A stretch of 64,000 nucleotides of DNA from Geminicoccaceae bacterium (GCA_028285265.1 JANQPX010000006.1:1-64000); one strand, 5' to 3'. Positions 52,646 to 62,026 are shown, numbered from the stretch's first letter. A program made the numbers and translations. The notes: generated by a model not told the origin, from the letters alone.

Positions 52646-53449
52646 GTGACCCGACGACTTGACGATCAAACCATCCTTGAGTTTCAAGAAAAGGGTGTGA
52701 CCGTTCTTAGAGATGTGTTTTCCGATTGGGTTCAGACGTTGCGAGACGGCGTGGAAGCCAACATGCTTGATCCTGATCCGAATGCCAGGATCTACAGGGG
52801 TGATAAAGGCGGCGGCCGTTTCTTCGTCGATTATTGTAATTGGGCGCGGATCCCCCAATACAGGGATTTCATTTTCCATTCACCAGCGGCCGCGATCGGT
52901 TCGGAACTGATGCAAAGCGATCGGGTGCAGCTTTTCCACGAACATGTGCTGGTGAAAGAGGCAGATACCGGCGTGCCGACACCTTGGCACCAAGATGCCC
53001 CCTATTATTGTGTAACATGTCCTCAGACGCTGAGCTTGTGGATTCCTCTGGACGTCGTGCCGCGTGAGACGACGTTAGAGTTTGTCGCCGGGTCGCACAA
53101 ATGGGACGCATTTTATCGGCCCCAGCGTTTCAATGGCGATCCCTTGAACGAGGGTGATGGACTAGAGGAAATCCCTGATATCAATGCCAATCGCGGCTCG
53201 TATGACATCGTCGGCTGGGCGGTGAGCCCTGGAGACGCGATCGCTTTCGATTACCGTGTCATCCACGGTGCGCCTGCAAATGCCAATACCTCCAGCCAGC
53301 GGCGCGCTTTCTCACTGCGGCTTCTGGGTGACAATGCTCGGTTCGTTCGGCGAAAGGGGATTGTGACATCGCCGCCATTCAATCAGGTGACGCTCAAGGA
53401 TGGTGATGTGCTCGCTGCAGACGAATTTCCCGTATTGCTGGATCCATGA
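52646..53449 (+). CDS. Phytanoyl-CoA dioxygenase (PhyH) family protein
   Basis: A GTG at 52646 behind AGAGAGGAG gives 267 residues (TRRLDDQTILEFQEKGV); the frame upstream is not family-like. The non-heme iron motif is visible as WHQD (His and Asp) and the distal His in RVIHGAPANA, with an Arg in the RRAFSLR segment for 2-oxoglutarate. Members hydroxylate small molecules using Fe(II), oxygen and 2-oxoglutarate. Substrate unknown. It is divergent from the ureohydrolase operon. Confidence 0.88.
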   Translation: MTRRLDDQTILEFQEKGVTVLRDVFSDWVQTLRDGVEANMLDPDPNARIYRGDKGGGRFFVDYCNWARIPQYRDFIFHSPAAAIGSELMQSDRVQLFHEHVLVKEADTGVPTPWHQDAPYYCVTCPQTLSLWIPLDVVPRETTLEFVAGSHKWDAFYRPQRFNGDPLNEGDGLEEIPDINANRGSYDIVGWAVSPGDAIAFDYRVIHGAPANANTSSQRRAFSLRLLGDNARFVRRKGIVTSPPFNQVTLKDGDVLAADEFPVLLDP

Positions 53450-53705
53450 CGATGGAAATTGTTCAGGTGCTAGTGCCTGCCTAGGCAGAGGAGTCGCCAA
53501 CTCAACGTTGCCGTTTTTGTGATGTATTTGGCCAAGCTACGCTGTTTTGCGATGGCACTTGGCAGTGCGTTGGATGCCTGGGCGAACCAGAAGCTTCCAC
53601 CTCTGATGTGATCAATGATCACGGATCGGTTCAGGAGCTGCGAGACATCGCCCATCATCGGACCGACATGAACGACGAACGCGCGTTAGGCTTTGCAGAC
53701 CTCAT

Positions 53706-54536
53706 CTAGAAGCCACGCAGCGGCAAGTCGTCGGCTCGCTTCAGCCAGTTGTCTGAACTGTAGTCAGTGTCACCGTCAATCACATGCAAGGCATAAGCAT
53801 GGCGCGAACTGGAAGATCGGTTCGGAGCGCTCCAATGAGGCAGAAGGCCGTGCAATAGCACAAGCGACCCGCGCTCGACTTCGATGGGCTCCAATCCTTC
53901 GGTTGGCAGTGGCGATTGATCGAGGGTGACCAATTCGGTTTTGTTACCATTGCGGACAAAGCGTGAGCGAAGGGAACCCAGATGGCCTCCTGGCGCAGCC
54001 CAAAGGCAACCATTCTCCTTGGTCGCATCTTCTAGGGCGAACCAAAACCCCACCACGCTCACAGGCTCGGTGTGCAAAAATGTGGCGTCCTGATGACAGA
54101 TCACTTCGCCACCGATTCGTGGTTGCTTAAAGATATACATGGATTGAAGCAGAAGCGGTCTATTGATGCCTACGGCTATAGCCAACTCAGCGAGCGCAGC
54201 ATTTCTGGAGAACCGGTCGAAAACGGGATCGAGATCGTGCAGTGCATGGCCAACTTTGTTGATCGAGGCAGACTTCGATTGGCGAAGTTGGCCTCGATTG
54301 TCAAAGGCCTCTTCTTCAAAAAAGAACCGGATTTTATCACCGGATTCAAGAAAATAGGCATCCTGGGCGTGGTTCTTTTCCGTCGTCGAGAAAATGGTTG
54401 CGACATCGCCAGGTTCGAAGGCTTCAACCATCTCACGCATGCGATCCTGCAGCGCATCACAGGCGTCGCTGCTGACGAATCCAGGCAAGACGAGATATCC
54501 GTTCCGTTCGAAGTCGTTACGACGTTCATCAAGCAT
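53706..54536 (-). CDS. Second PhyH-family dioxygenase
   Basis: The 276-residue protein matches PhyH/PHYHD1-like dioxygenases, with ICHQDATFLHTEP (metal His and Asp) and LPHWSAPN (distal His), then RHAYALHVID. It is only distantly related to the PhyH protein at 52646 and lies 47 bp upstream of nothing on its strand but downstream of the MFS gene; MFS transporter and dioxygenase are probably cotranscribed. Substrate unknown. Confidence 0.86.
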   Translation of the reverse strand: MLDERRNDFERNGYLVLPGFVSSDACDALQDRMREMVEAFEPGDVATIFSTTEKNHAQDAYFLESGDKIRFFFEEEAFDNRGQLRQSKSASINKVGHALHDLDPVFDRFSRNAALAELAIAVGINRPLLLQSMYIFKQPRIGGEVICHQDATFLHTEPVSVVGFWFALEDATKENGCLWAAPGGHLGSLRSRFVRNGNKTELVTLDQSPLPTEGLEPIEVERGSLVLLHGLLPHWSAPNRSSSSRHAYALHVIDGDTDYSSDNWLKRADDLPLRGF

Positions 54537-54583
54537 GAGCTACACCTCGTGATGTTCCAATGAACGTATCATAGCCTTGCCAC

Positions 54584-55741
54584 TTATCGAGAGGCTTCTT
54601 TTGTGACGGATGGTAGGGCAAAGGCGAGCACCGTACCGGCTGCCGCCATCAGGGCCATTATGAAAAAGGCTTCACCGCCCCATGTATTGTAAAGCCAACC
54701 AGAGATCAGACTGACCACGCCGGAAAGCGGCGCGAAGCCTACGGCCACGTAGAACCCCTGAGCGCTCGCTTGGAGCTCTGGAGGCGTGGTCTCACGGATG
54801 TAATGGACTGTTGCCAGAAAGGTGAGGGCAAAGCTGGCGGCATGCAGTGCCTGGGTGAAAATAAGAAGGGGCAGACTGGAGAAATGGCCAATCAGCATCC
54901 AGCGGACGACGGCCAGTGCACCAGCAATAACCAGGAGCCTCCCGAGCGATAGACGTACGATCAGCTTCGCGCTCACCAAAAAGAAGAGAACTTCTGCGAT
55001 AACACCTTCTGCCCACAGCCAGCCGATGATGGTCTCGCTGAGCCCGCCTGAACGCCAATGGATGCTGCCAAAATTGTAGAGCAGGGTATGGCTGGCCTGA
55101 ATAAGCGATGAGGCCATGACCAGGACCCAAAGGTCGGTGCGCCGAAAGAGTCGCCGAAGGCTGGCGGGCTCTGAACTGGTCGCAGCATGTGGTTCCTCTG
55201 GCATAAACAGGCAGGCAACAAGCGTCAGTCCTGTGGTCAAGACGAGCAAAACGAAGATACTCGACACACCCGTTTGCTCGAGTGCGATACCGCCGAAAAT
55301 GGACATCAAGATGAACGTGATCGATCCCCAAAGTCGGACACGTCCATAATCGAGACCCAGGGCTGCGGTTCGCTCCAAGCTTATGGCATCGGCAAGCGGT
55401 AGGATGCAGGACCATGTGGCACCCATCAGGAGGCCGAGCAGCATGAACAGCCAGAAATCGCTGACGAGCGAAAAAATCAGAAGGAGGATCAGCGTGAGTC
55501 CGGCCGACAGCGTCATCAAGAAGCGCCTTCTTCTGAACCGATCGGCGAGATTAGGAATCACAAGGCTTGTGATAATTCTGGGCCAATAGGAGGCTCCAAT
55601 GATCAGACCGATCTCAACGACGCTCAGACCACGTGACTCCAGCCAGACTGGCCAATACGGCAGAAAAATACCAACAGAAGCAAAGATCGCCCCGTAGAAG
55701 AAGGAAAGATTGAACGCGATCCTGGCAGCTGGGGAGACCAT
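54584..55741 (-). CDS. MFS transporter, HcaT (3-phenylpropionate permease)-like
   Basis: The 385-residue protein has about twelve transmembrane segments. The pattern FYGAIFASVGIFLPYWPVWL at the start and YGRVRLWGSITFI match the MFS_1-like PPP family (HcaT). Uptake of an aromatic acid or related compound by proton symport is the family expectation. It precedes the second PhyH gene on the same strand by 47 bp. No strong ribosome-binding site is seen, so the exact start is uncertain. Confidence 0.85.
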   Translation of the reverse strand: MVSPAARIAFNLSFFYGAIFASVGIFLPYWPVWLESRGLSVVEIGLIIGASYWPRIITSLVIPNLADRFRRRRFLMTLSAGLTLILLLIFSLVSDFWLFMLLGLLMGATWSCILPLADAISLERTAALGLDYGRVRLWGSITFILMSIFGGIALEQTGVSSIFVLLVLTTGLTLVACLFMPEEPHAATSSEPASLRRLFRRTDLWVLVMASSLIQASHTLLYNFGSIHWRSGGLSETIIGWLWAEGVIAEVLFFLVSAKLIVRLSLGRLLVIAGALAVVRWMLIGHFSSLPLLIFTQALHAASFALTFLATVHYIRETTPPELQASAQGFYVAVGFAPLSGVVSLISGWLYNTWGGEAFFIMALMAAAGTVLAFALPSVTKEASR

Positions 55742-55803
55742 GGTTTATGTGAACGTGAAATGCGGTATCAGCAAAGAGTTTTTCATGAAAGAGAGGAAGG
55801 AAC

Positions 55804-57045
55804 ATGCCCGGCAGTACACGCGAGGTCAGGATCCCGAACAAGGCCGGTGAGATGCTTGCAGCGCGGCTTGACCTTCCGGACGGGCCGCTGAAGGCAACGG
55901 CACTTTTTGCGCATTGCTTTACGTGCACCAAAGACATCTTCGCGGCCTCACGTATCAGCCAGGAGTTGGCAGCCCTAGGCTTCGCCGTGTTGCGCTTTGA
56001 CTTCACGGGCCTGGGCGCGAGCGAAGGGGAATTCGCCAATGAGAACTTTTCTTCGAACATTGACGATCTGATAGCTGCTGCTGACTTCATGCGGGACGAA
56101 GTCGAAGCACCGAAGATCTTGATTGGTCACTCGCTTGGAGGTGCAGCGGTACTCGCCGCGGCTTCGCGCGTTCCGGAGGCGGTGGCGGTTGCGACGATCG
56201 GAGCTCCCTTCGATCCTGGCCATGTCGCGCATCTTTTCCAGTCCGCTGCCGACGAAATATCGGCCAAAGGAGAGGCTGACGTCCTGATCGCTGGTCGGCC
56301 TTTCAAGGTCAAGCAGCAATTCCTCGATGACATAGCGGGCCACAACGCTAAAGATTACATTCCCGCTCTCAAGAAGGCACTCCTCGTCCTCCATGCCCCG
56401 CGCGATACGGTCGTTGGGATCGAAAATGCCGGTGAGATCTTCCAGGCGGCAAAACATCCGAAGAGTTTCATTTCCTTGGATGATGCCGATCATTTGCTTT
56501 CAAGGCGTGCCGACGCGGTCTATGTCGCTGACGTACTGGCGTCGTGGGCCGCCCGTTATCTGCCAAAGTCCGAACCAGCGAACGCTGGTTCGACGAAGGA
56601 CGCTTTCGACGGCATGCCGGGCGAGGTTGTCGTGGCGGAAAGCGGGGAGGGTAAATTCACCCAGTTGGTCCGGGCCGGCAGCCATCATTTGGTCGCTGAC
56701 GAGCCTAAGTCGTTCGGTGGCGACGATCGGGGGGCCGGCCCTTATGACTACCTCCTTGCCGGTCTTGGTGCTTGCACCTCGATGACTGTGCGCATGTATG
56801 CCGACCGCAAGGGTTGGCCGGTTGAACGGATGATCATAGGGCTCAGCCACGCGAAGGTTCATGCAGAAGACTGCGCCGATTGCGAAACGCAAGGGGGCAA
56901 GATCGACGAGATCGTGCGCACGATCCAAATTGACGGTGATCTGGATGAGGAACAGCGTACGCGTCTTTTGGAGATTGCCGATAAATGTCCCGTTCACCGC
57001 ACTCTGACGCATGAGGTCAAAATCAGATCGCATCTGCGGTCCTAA
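55804..57045 (+). CDS. Bifunctional alpha/beta-hydrolase and OsmC-family fusion protein
   Basis: The 413-residue protein joins two enzymes. Residues about 10-255 are an alpha/beta hydrolase with nucleophile elbow GHSLGGAA (Ser near 109) and a late His in DADHLL. Residues about 280-410 are an OsmC/Ohr-like domain with redox cysteines in GACTSMT and KCPVHRTL. Together they could hydrolyse and reduce lipid or organic hydroperoxides; the precise reaction is not established. GAGAGGAAGGAAC precedes the ATG. The fusion is known in proteobacteria. Confidence 0.92.
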   Translation: MPGSTREVRIPNKAGEMLAARLDLPDGPLKATALFAHCFTCTKDIFAASRISQELAALGFAVLRFDFTGLGASEGEFANENFSSNIDDLIAAADFMRDEVEAPKILIGHSLGGAAVLAAASRVPEAVAVATIGAPFDPGHVAHLFQSAADEISAKGEADVLIAGRPFKVKQQFLDDIAGHNAKDYIPALKKALLVLHAPRDTVVGIENAGEIFQAAKHPKSFISLDDADHLLSRRADAVYVADVLASWAARYLPKSEPANAGSTKDAFDGMPGEVVVAESGEGKFTQLVRAGSHHLVADEPKSFGGDDRGAGPYDYLLAGLGACTSMTVRMYADRKGWPVERMIIGLSHAKVHAEDCADCETQGGKIDEIVRTIQIDGDLDEEQRTRLLEIADKCPVHRTLTHEVKIRSHLRS

Positions 57046-57073
57046 CTGTTGGCGCGGGCGCCGTCGGTGCGCG

Positions 57074-58294
57074 TTAGGCCGTCAATCCAGCGGCGCAGCG
57101 AATCAGATAGCGGCGCTCTGCACTCCCATGACAGCCTTCAATTGCTCGCTGATAAGCAGCCTTGGCTTCATCCACGCGTCCCAGTCTCGCTAAGAAGGCC
57201 GCGCGAGCGGCGTGCAAGGGCTGCCAAGTCGCGAGTTTTGGTGTCTCGCTGAGCGCAATATCGACATCACGAAGTGCTGCCTCGGGACCCTCGACGTTGG
57301 CGAGGGCGACAGCTCTATTCACCCGCACTTGTGGCGATTGGGTGAGGCCGAGGAGTGCGTTATAGAGTTCAAGAATGTCGGCCCATGGGATTGTCCCATC
57401 TTCGAGGCGGCGCGCATGCAAGGCATGAATGGTGGCGCGAATCTGATAGGGGCCAGGAGCCTTCATCTGGGCTGCACGCTCTAACAATGCCGCCCCTTTC
57501 GCGATTCGCGTCCGATCCCAAAGATCGATGGCCTGCTCCGATAATGGGATCATCGCGCCATCCTTGTCGAGGCGGGCAGCGCGGCGACTTTCGGTGAATT
57601 GGATAAGTGCCAGGAGCCCCAGAACCTCGGGCTGATCGTTCAACGTTGCTGCGAGGGCCGTTGCCAGATCTTGCGCTTCTCGCGCTAGCGCCTCCGCCTC
57701 GGTACCACCGCCGATGTCGGCATAGTGTTGATCATAAATAATCTCGATCGTCGCCAAAATCGGCGGCAAACGTTCGCTCCAGATCGACGTCGGCGGTGTC
57801 GCAAAGGGTAGCTTAGCGGCCTTGATCTTGGTCTTGGCGCGTGTGAGCCTTCGGGTGACCGCGTCGGTGTCAACGACAAAGGCCTTGGCAATCCTCTCGG
57901 TCGGCAGACCGGCGCAGAGACGAAGCATCAACATCGCCTGAGAATCCGGACTGAGGCTAGGATGGGCGCAAAGGAAGTAGAGCCCTAATTCTGCGTCCGA
58001 AAGGGTCGCTGAGTTTGAGTCGAAGTCTGGTTGAGTGACCATGATTTCCTCCGACAAAGGCGTTTCGCGATCGCGCTGTCGCAGCCGGTCCAGCGCTTTA
58101 TGGTACGCGACCCGGAAGAGCCAGGCCGTGGGGTGATCAGGTGGGGCTTGACGCCATCGGTCGGCGGCGACGCCCAGCGCCTCGGCGAGCGCCTCCTCCG
58201 CGAGGTCGAGATCGCCAAGGCGCCGGGCTAAGACGGCCAGAACGCGTGAACCGTCTCGCCGCCAAGCCTCGTCCAATGTCTTCGTGTCGCTCAT
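57074..58294 (-). CDS. ECF sigma factor, ECF42-like with C-terminal TPR-type extension
   Basis: The 406-residue protein has sigma-2 (WLFRVAYHKALDRLRQRDR) and sigma-4 (MLRLCAGLPTERIAKAFVV) regions in the first 190 residues, then a helical extension of about 215 residues (DUF6596/TPR-like) ending in repeated YNALLGL and AYQRAIEG units. This layout is that of ECF42 factors, which lack an anti-sigma factor and are encoded beside DGPF/YCII proteins, as here. The start overlaps the end of the YCII gene by four bases (ATGA). Confidence 0.9.
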   Translation of the reverse strand: MSDTKTLDEAWRRDGSRVLAVLARRLGDLDLAEEALAEALGVAADRWRQAPPDHPTAWLFRVAYHKALDRLRQRDRETPLSEEIMVTQPDFDSNSATLSDAELGLYFLCAHPSLSPDSQAMLMLRLCAGLPTERIAKAFVVDTDAVTRRLTRAKTKIKAAKLPFATPPTSIWSERLPPILATIEIIYDQHYADIGGGTEAEALAREAQDLATALAATLNDQPEVLGLLALIQFTESRRAARLDKDGAMIPLSEQAIDLWDRTRIAKGAALLERAAQMKAPGPYQIRATIHALHARRLEDGTIPWADILELYNALLGLTQSPQVRVNRAVALANVEGPEAALRDVDIALSETPKLATWQPLHAARAAFLARLGRVDEAKAAYQRAIEGCHGSAERRYLIRCAAGLTA

Positions 58295-58647
58295 GAAGCC
58301 TCGGAGATCGCAGGGCGTATCTCGATCGAGCCATCACCATGCAACGGGATCTTTCTCGCCCAATGGAGCGCCGCATCGAGATCAGCGACGTCGATGACAT
58401 AGTAGCCACCGAGCTGTTCTTTGGTTTCGGCATAGGGGCCGTCATGAGTCGAGACGCCACTAGCGGTTCGGCGTAGAGTCGTGGCCGTCGTGGTCGGCTG
58501 CAAGCCAAGACCACCTGCCATGACTCCCGCCGTGCGCAGCTCGTCAATGAAAGCGCTATGGGCACGGATTATCGCTTGCCAGGCCCCACTTTCGGTGCCG
58601 CTTGCGTAGGTGTTCTCGTCTTCGTGGATCATCAACATGTAGCGCAT
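58291..58647 (-). CDS. YCII/DGPF-domain protein partner of the ECF sigma factor
   Basis: Three ATGs stand in a row (58653, 58650, 58647); AAGGAG spaced six bases upstream favours the last, giving 118 residues beginning MRYMLMIHEDE. The family motif DGPY(AETKEQLGG) is present, equivalent to DGPF. Such proteins are the usual genomic partner of ECF42 sigma factors; their function is unknown. It is the first gene of a coupled pair. Confidence 0.9.
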   Translation of the reverse strand: MRYMLMIHEDENTYASGTESGAWQAIIRAHSAFIDELRTAGVMAGGLGLQPTTTATTLRRTASGVSTHDGPYAETKEQLGGYYVIDVADLDAALHWARKIPLHGDGSIEIRPAISEAS

Positions 58648-58858
58648 CATCATCTCCTTGATCGCTTGGTTCGTCGTTGTCTTCAACATCCATGAGACGA
58701 TCGAGCTGGCCCTAATCGGACATCGTCAGTTATTTTTTTAGTCATACCACGGAGTTTTGCCTCAGGATGATTTTGGGGTTCCCATGGGGCGCCGTCATAC
58801 GGCCGTCATGTTTCATTTGTTGAGTGGAGAATCACTTTTTATTCTTGGAGTTCTTGTT

Positions 58859-60337
58859 GTGACGATGTCAGCCGCAGCGAAGAAAGCCGTCATTTGTGTG
58901 TTCGACGGTCTCCGTCCGGATCGGGTAACAGCTGAGCTAACGCCCAATCTTTACCGCTTTGCCCAGCGCGGCATCTGGTATCGGGAAAGTCGATCGGTTT
59001 TTCCTTCTGTAACGAGGGTTGCGACCACCAGCTTCGCGACTGGATCGAAGCCAGAAACCCATGGTATTTTGAATAACAAGATCTATCACCCCGAAGTGAT
59101 TGCGGCGCGCATGCTCGACACGTCCTCATCGACAGATTTGAGTGCCGCTGAGGCCTATCATAACGGGCGATTTGTCGAAGCTGAGGGACTGGGTTGCGCA
59201 CTGGCAAATGCCGGTAAGTCCTATGCCGTCGTCCACACAGGATCAGCAGGCTCAGCTTACCTCGTCAATCACAAGGCCGCGTTGCATGGCCATTGGACGT
59301 TTTCGATTCATGGCCATGCACATACGCAGACGCCGGAGGCCGTTCACGAGGTCGTCGATCGCTTTGGTCCATTGCCAGATGGCGCTCTTCCGAGGTTCAG
59401 CGACGTGGATTATGGCGCCGATGTCATGGTTGAGCATGTTTTGAAGAAACGTCGTCCGGATGTGGCACTCATCTGGTTTTCGGAGCCGGACAGCTCGTAC
59501 CACTTTCGCGAGATTGGCTCCGATGATGCAGTTGATATCACCAAGCGGGTCGATGAGCATTTTGGCCGTATCCTCGATGAAGTCGCAAGCGGACCGGATG
59601 CCGATGAAACCGTCGTCATCGCCATGAGCGATCATGGCCAAATTGCGATAGCTGAATCTGTCGATGTCCATCGAATCCTGCGGGATGTTGGCTTGCCGGC
59701 TGCCGAACATCCCGGCCCAGGTATTGAGGCCGTTCTAGGTCTCGGAATCGGCCTGGACATCACACTTATCGACCGAACAGATGCGAAGCTCGAGGCGGCG
59801 GCGAGGGCCTTGATGGCACATTCTGCCGTCGGCCTTGTCTTTTCGAGCAGCAAGTCTGCGAACGAGGGCATTGTCTCGGGAACGTTGCCTTACCGTGCCG
59901 TTGGCATTGAACATCCACGAGCAGCTGATCTTGTTTGTGTACTTCGTTCATCGATAGAAGCTGATCAACATGGCATCCCTGGTCGAGCCGCCTGCACGAT
60001 TCCTATTGATGTGCCCATGGGTGGTGGCATGCATGGCGGACTCAATCGCCACGAACAGAACACAATGCTCGCCTTCGGCGGACTGGACTTCCCCGCGCTG
60101 GGGGCGATCCAAGACCCCGCTGATCTTACCGACATCGTGCCGACCTTGTTGGCCCTCTTGAACGTCAAAAGGCCCGTCAGCATGACGGGGCAGCCTCTCG
60201 CTGCCGTCATGGGGCACAAGCGATGCCATGTCGAAACGATGCGCCTTCAAGCAGGGCAGGGAGCATTCGGACAGCAAATTTCCCTCGCGGTTGGTGGGCC
60301 CCATCCCATCGTCCTTCAGGGTGACCGTCTGCGCTAG
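58859..60337 (+). CDS. Alkaline-phosphatase-superfamily phosphodiesterase/phosphonate hydrolase-like enzyme
   Basis: Start set at GTG 58859, eight bases after GGAG, giving 492 residues; the longer frame to 58757 adds unlike sequence. Metal and nucleophile sites fit the superfamily: ICVFDGLRPD (Asp), SVTRVATTSFATG (Thr nucleophile), SDHGQ and a C-terminal GGGMHGGLN (His). It lacks a signal peptide. Members include nucleotide pyrophosphatases and phosphonoacetate hydrolase. Its place upstream of the C-P lyase genes suggests a phosphonate or phosphate-ester substrate, but this is inference from context only. Confidence 0.85.
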   Translation: MTMSAAAKKAVICVFDGLRPDRVTAELTPNLYRFAQRGIWYRESRSVFPSVTRVATTSFATGSKPETHGILNNKIYHPEVIAARMLDTSSSTDLSAAEAYHNGRFVEAEGLGCALANAGKSYAVVHTGSAGSAYLVNHKAALHGHWTFSIHGHAHTQTPEAVHEVVDRFGPLPDGALPRFSDVDYGADVMVEHVLKKRRPDVALIWFSEPDSSYHFREIGSDDAVDITKRVDEHFGRILDEVASGPDADETVVIAMSDHGQIAIAESVDVHRILRDVGLPAAEHPGPGIEAVLGLGIGLDITLIDRTDAKLEAAARALMAHSAVGLVFSSSKSANEGIVSGTLPYRAVGIEHPRAADLVCVLRSSIEADQHGIPGRAACTIPIDVPMGGGMHGGLNRHEQNTMLAFGGLDFPALGAIQDPADLTDIVPTLLALLNVKRPVSMTGQPLAAVMGHKRCHVETMRLQAGQGAFGQQISLAVGGPHPIVLQGDRLR

Positions 60338-60394
60338 TCTCGTGCTGCATCGGATCCCTGCGGATGATCGCAATCAGTTGATGGGCTCGGATGG

Positions 60395-61054
60395 CTAACG
60401 GTATTTTTGAACGAAAGCCTCAGCACTCATTGCCCTGAAATCATCAAGCGCTGTTTTGACCTTGTCGTGAGGCCAATCCCACCATGCTAGCGCTTCAAGC
60501 GCCTCAGAGGTTTTCGGGGAAAAACGGCGTCTGATCGCTTTTGCTGCAACGCCGCCGACAATGGTATAGGGTGCGACATCTTTTGAAACGACAGCACCAG
60601 CGCCGACAACGCTACCGTTGCCAATTGTCACGCCAGCCAAGATGATCGCGCCATGTCCGATCCATACATCGTGGCCGATGATGACTTTATCATTGCGGCG
60701 CCAATCGAAAAATGCGGCTTCATCGTCACCGAGTTGATAGTTCGCGGCGCGATACTGAAAGTGATGCTGGCTCGCTCGCCAGGTCGGGTGATTGCCGGGA
60801 TTGATCCTAACATGGGCAGCGATTGAGCAGAATTTGCCGATCTCGCTGTAGATGATGTCGCTGTCGTTGACGACGTAGCTATAAGCGCCCATCGACGTTT
60901 CACGGACATCGGTACGCGGGCCCACTGCTGTCCAAGGACCAAGCGCACTCTTTCGTATGTCGGCCCAAGGGTGAATGGACGGCGTCTCACTCAGCGGCGG
61001 TTGCGGCGGCGTATTTTCTGGCGCGTGTTGGTCGATGTAAATGAGATCACTCAT
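60395..61054 (-). CDS. Phosphonate-cluster hexapeptide-repeat acetyltransferase
   Basis: The 219-residue protein has left-handed beta-helix hexapeptide repeats (IGKFCSIAAHVRINPGNH, VWIGHGAIILAGVTIGNGSVVGAGAVV, read as separate strands) and matches the transferase subfamily found in phn operons. Its exact substrate is unknown; it may acetylate aminoalkylphosphonates or ribose-linked intermediates. It lies in the phn locus, downstream of phnF on the same strand. Confidence 0.87.
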   Translation of the reverse strand: MSDLIYIDQHAPENTPPQPPLSETPSIHPWADIRKSALGPWTAVGPRTDVRETSMGAYSYVVNDSDIIYSEIGKFCSIAAHVRINPGNHPTWRASQHHFQYRAANYQLGDDEAAFFDWRRNDKVIIGHDVWIGHGAIILAGVTIGNGSVVGAGAVVSKDVAPYTIVGGVAAKAIRRRFSPKTSEALEALAWWDWPHDKVKTALDDFRAMSAEAFVQKYR

Positions 61055-61209
61055 GCATTCGCCCCTGTTTCGATGAGGTGAATGGATCCGAAGGTTCCTG
61101 CATCAATTCTCGTTCGTGACAGCCGGAAAAACGATCGATCGCGATCATCGGCAGGATCCGGTGGCGAGTACGGCCTCGGCGCGAGCGATGGATCAACGAT
61201 GTGCATCAT
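61051..61209 (-). CDS. Possible 52-residue protein between phnF and the acetyltransferase gene
   Basis: This frame, from the ATG at 61209, overlaps the phnF stop slightly and ends with an ATGA overlap on the acetyltransferase start. Codon use looks ordinary, but no family motif or strong ribosome-binding site is visible. It fills an otherwise empty 138-bp gap, so it may be a real coupled small gene or chance. Confidence 0.3.
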   Translation of the reverse strand: MMHIVDPSLAPRPYSPPDPADDRDRSFFRLSRTRIDAGTFGSIHLIETGANA

Positions 61210-61957
61210 CGCCCACCGTGATCTGGACCCGAGAACCTGCAAAACAGGTGGTCCCAAGTCGGATGGGATGCTCATTCGGGTCGACATCGATGGCTTCGGT
61301 CACCAAAACCGGTTGGCTCATGGGCTGCCTCAAATGCTTTGCTTCTCCAGCTGTTGGCATACGGGTCAAGATACGAGTCTCGCGACGCCTGTAGTCAGCA
61401 AGGCCAAAGGTTGCGAGCGCTTTGGAGATGGATCGTTCTTCCTGCAAACGCTCAGCGAGCTGAGGAAAACGGGCATAGGGAAAGACGCTAACCCCGACAC
61501 TGACCGGGACGCCATCGGCAAGACCGACACTTCGGCTGATCAAGAGCTTCGTGCCGCGCCTCACGTTAAGACCTGAAGCGAGGCGTTGATCGGCTCGCAC
61601 TTCTTCCACACCGATAAATTGCTGCAAGGGATCACGGCCTTGTTCAAGAAGATTGGTGCTAAAGCTTGTGCGGTGTCGAAGAGGATAGTCGATAACGACA
61701 TCCTCAACGAACGCGCCACGCCCCTGTTCGACTCGAACGAGGCCCTGTTCTGCGAGCGATGCGATCGCGCGTCGAACCGTATGTCGATTGACCCGAAAGA
61801 CTTCGGCGAGAGCAGCCTCGGTCGGCAGGCGTTCGTTCGCTTCGAAGCGCCCAGCCATAATGTCGTCCTCGAGACGGCTCGCCAGTTGCCGCCAGACGGC
61901 AACCCCGGCACCTCGTTCAATCGGGCTGTCATGATCCAGACCGCTGTCCGTCATCAT
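61193..61957 (-). CDS. phnF: PhnF-type transcriptional regulator (GntR/HutC family)
   Basis: Start set at 61957 (MMTDSGLDHD) with AGGA seven bases upstream; the open frame to 62092 would run over the operator. The 254-residue protein has a GntR winged helix (LPTEAALAEVFRVNRHTVRRAIASL) and a UTRA ligand domain at the C-terminus. PhnF represses phosphonate genes. A matching GTATAGAC box lies in the gap to phnG. Confidence 0.9.
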   Translation of the reverse strand: MMTDSGLDHDSPIERGAGVAVWRQLASRLEDDIMAGRFEANERLPTEAALAEVFRVNRHTVRRAIASLAEQGLVRVEQGRGAFVEDVVIDYPLRHRTSFSTNLLEQGRDPLQQFIGVEEVRADQRLASGLNVRRGTKLLISRSVGLADGVPVSVGVSVFPYARFPQLAERLQEERSISKALATFGLADYRRRETRILTRMPTAGEAKHLRQPMSQPVLVTEAIDVDPNEHPIRLGTTCFAGSRVQITVGDDAHR

Positions 61958-62018
61958 TTCGTCATCCTGAAATGTTTTCCTTTTTCTGCAAAAGTTCTTA
62001 TGATGGTAGTCAAAATTT

Positions 62019-62026
62019 GTATAGAC
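62019..62026. promoter_or_regulatory. PhnF/HutC-type operator core GTATAGAC
   Basis: The 8-bp core matches the GTMTAKAC consensus of HutC-family regulators; with one more base on each side, TGTATAGACA is palindromic at 8 of 10 positions. It lies between the divergent phnF and phnG starts, where a repressor would control both. Confidence 0.65.

Noticed and set aside
53470-53658. 62-codon minus-strand frame between the PhyH genes
   Set aside because: No motif, no site and no coupling with neighbours.
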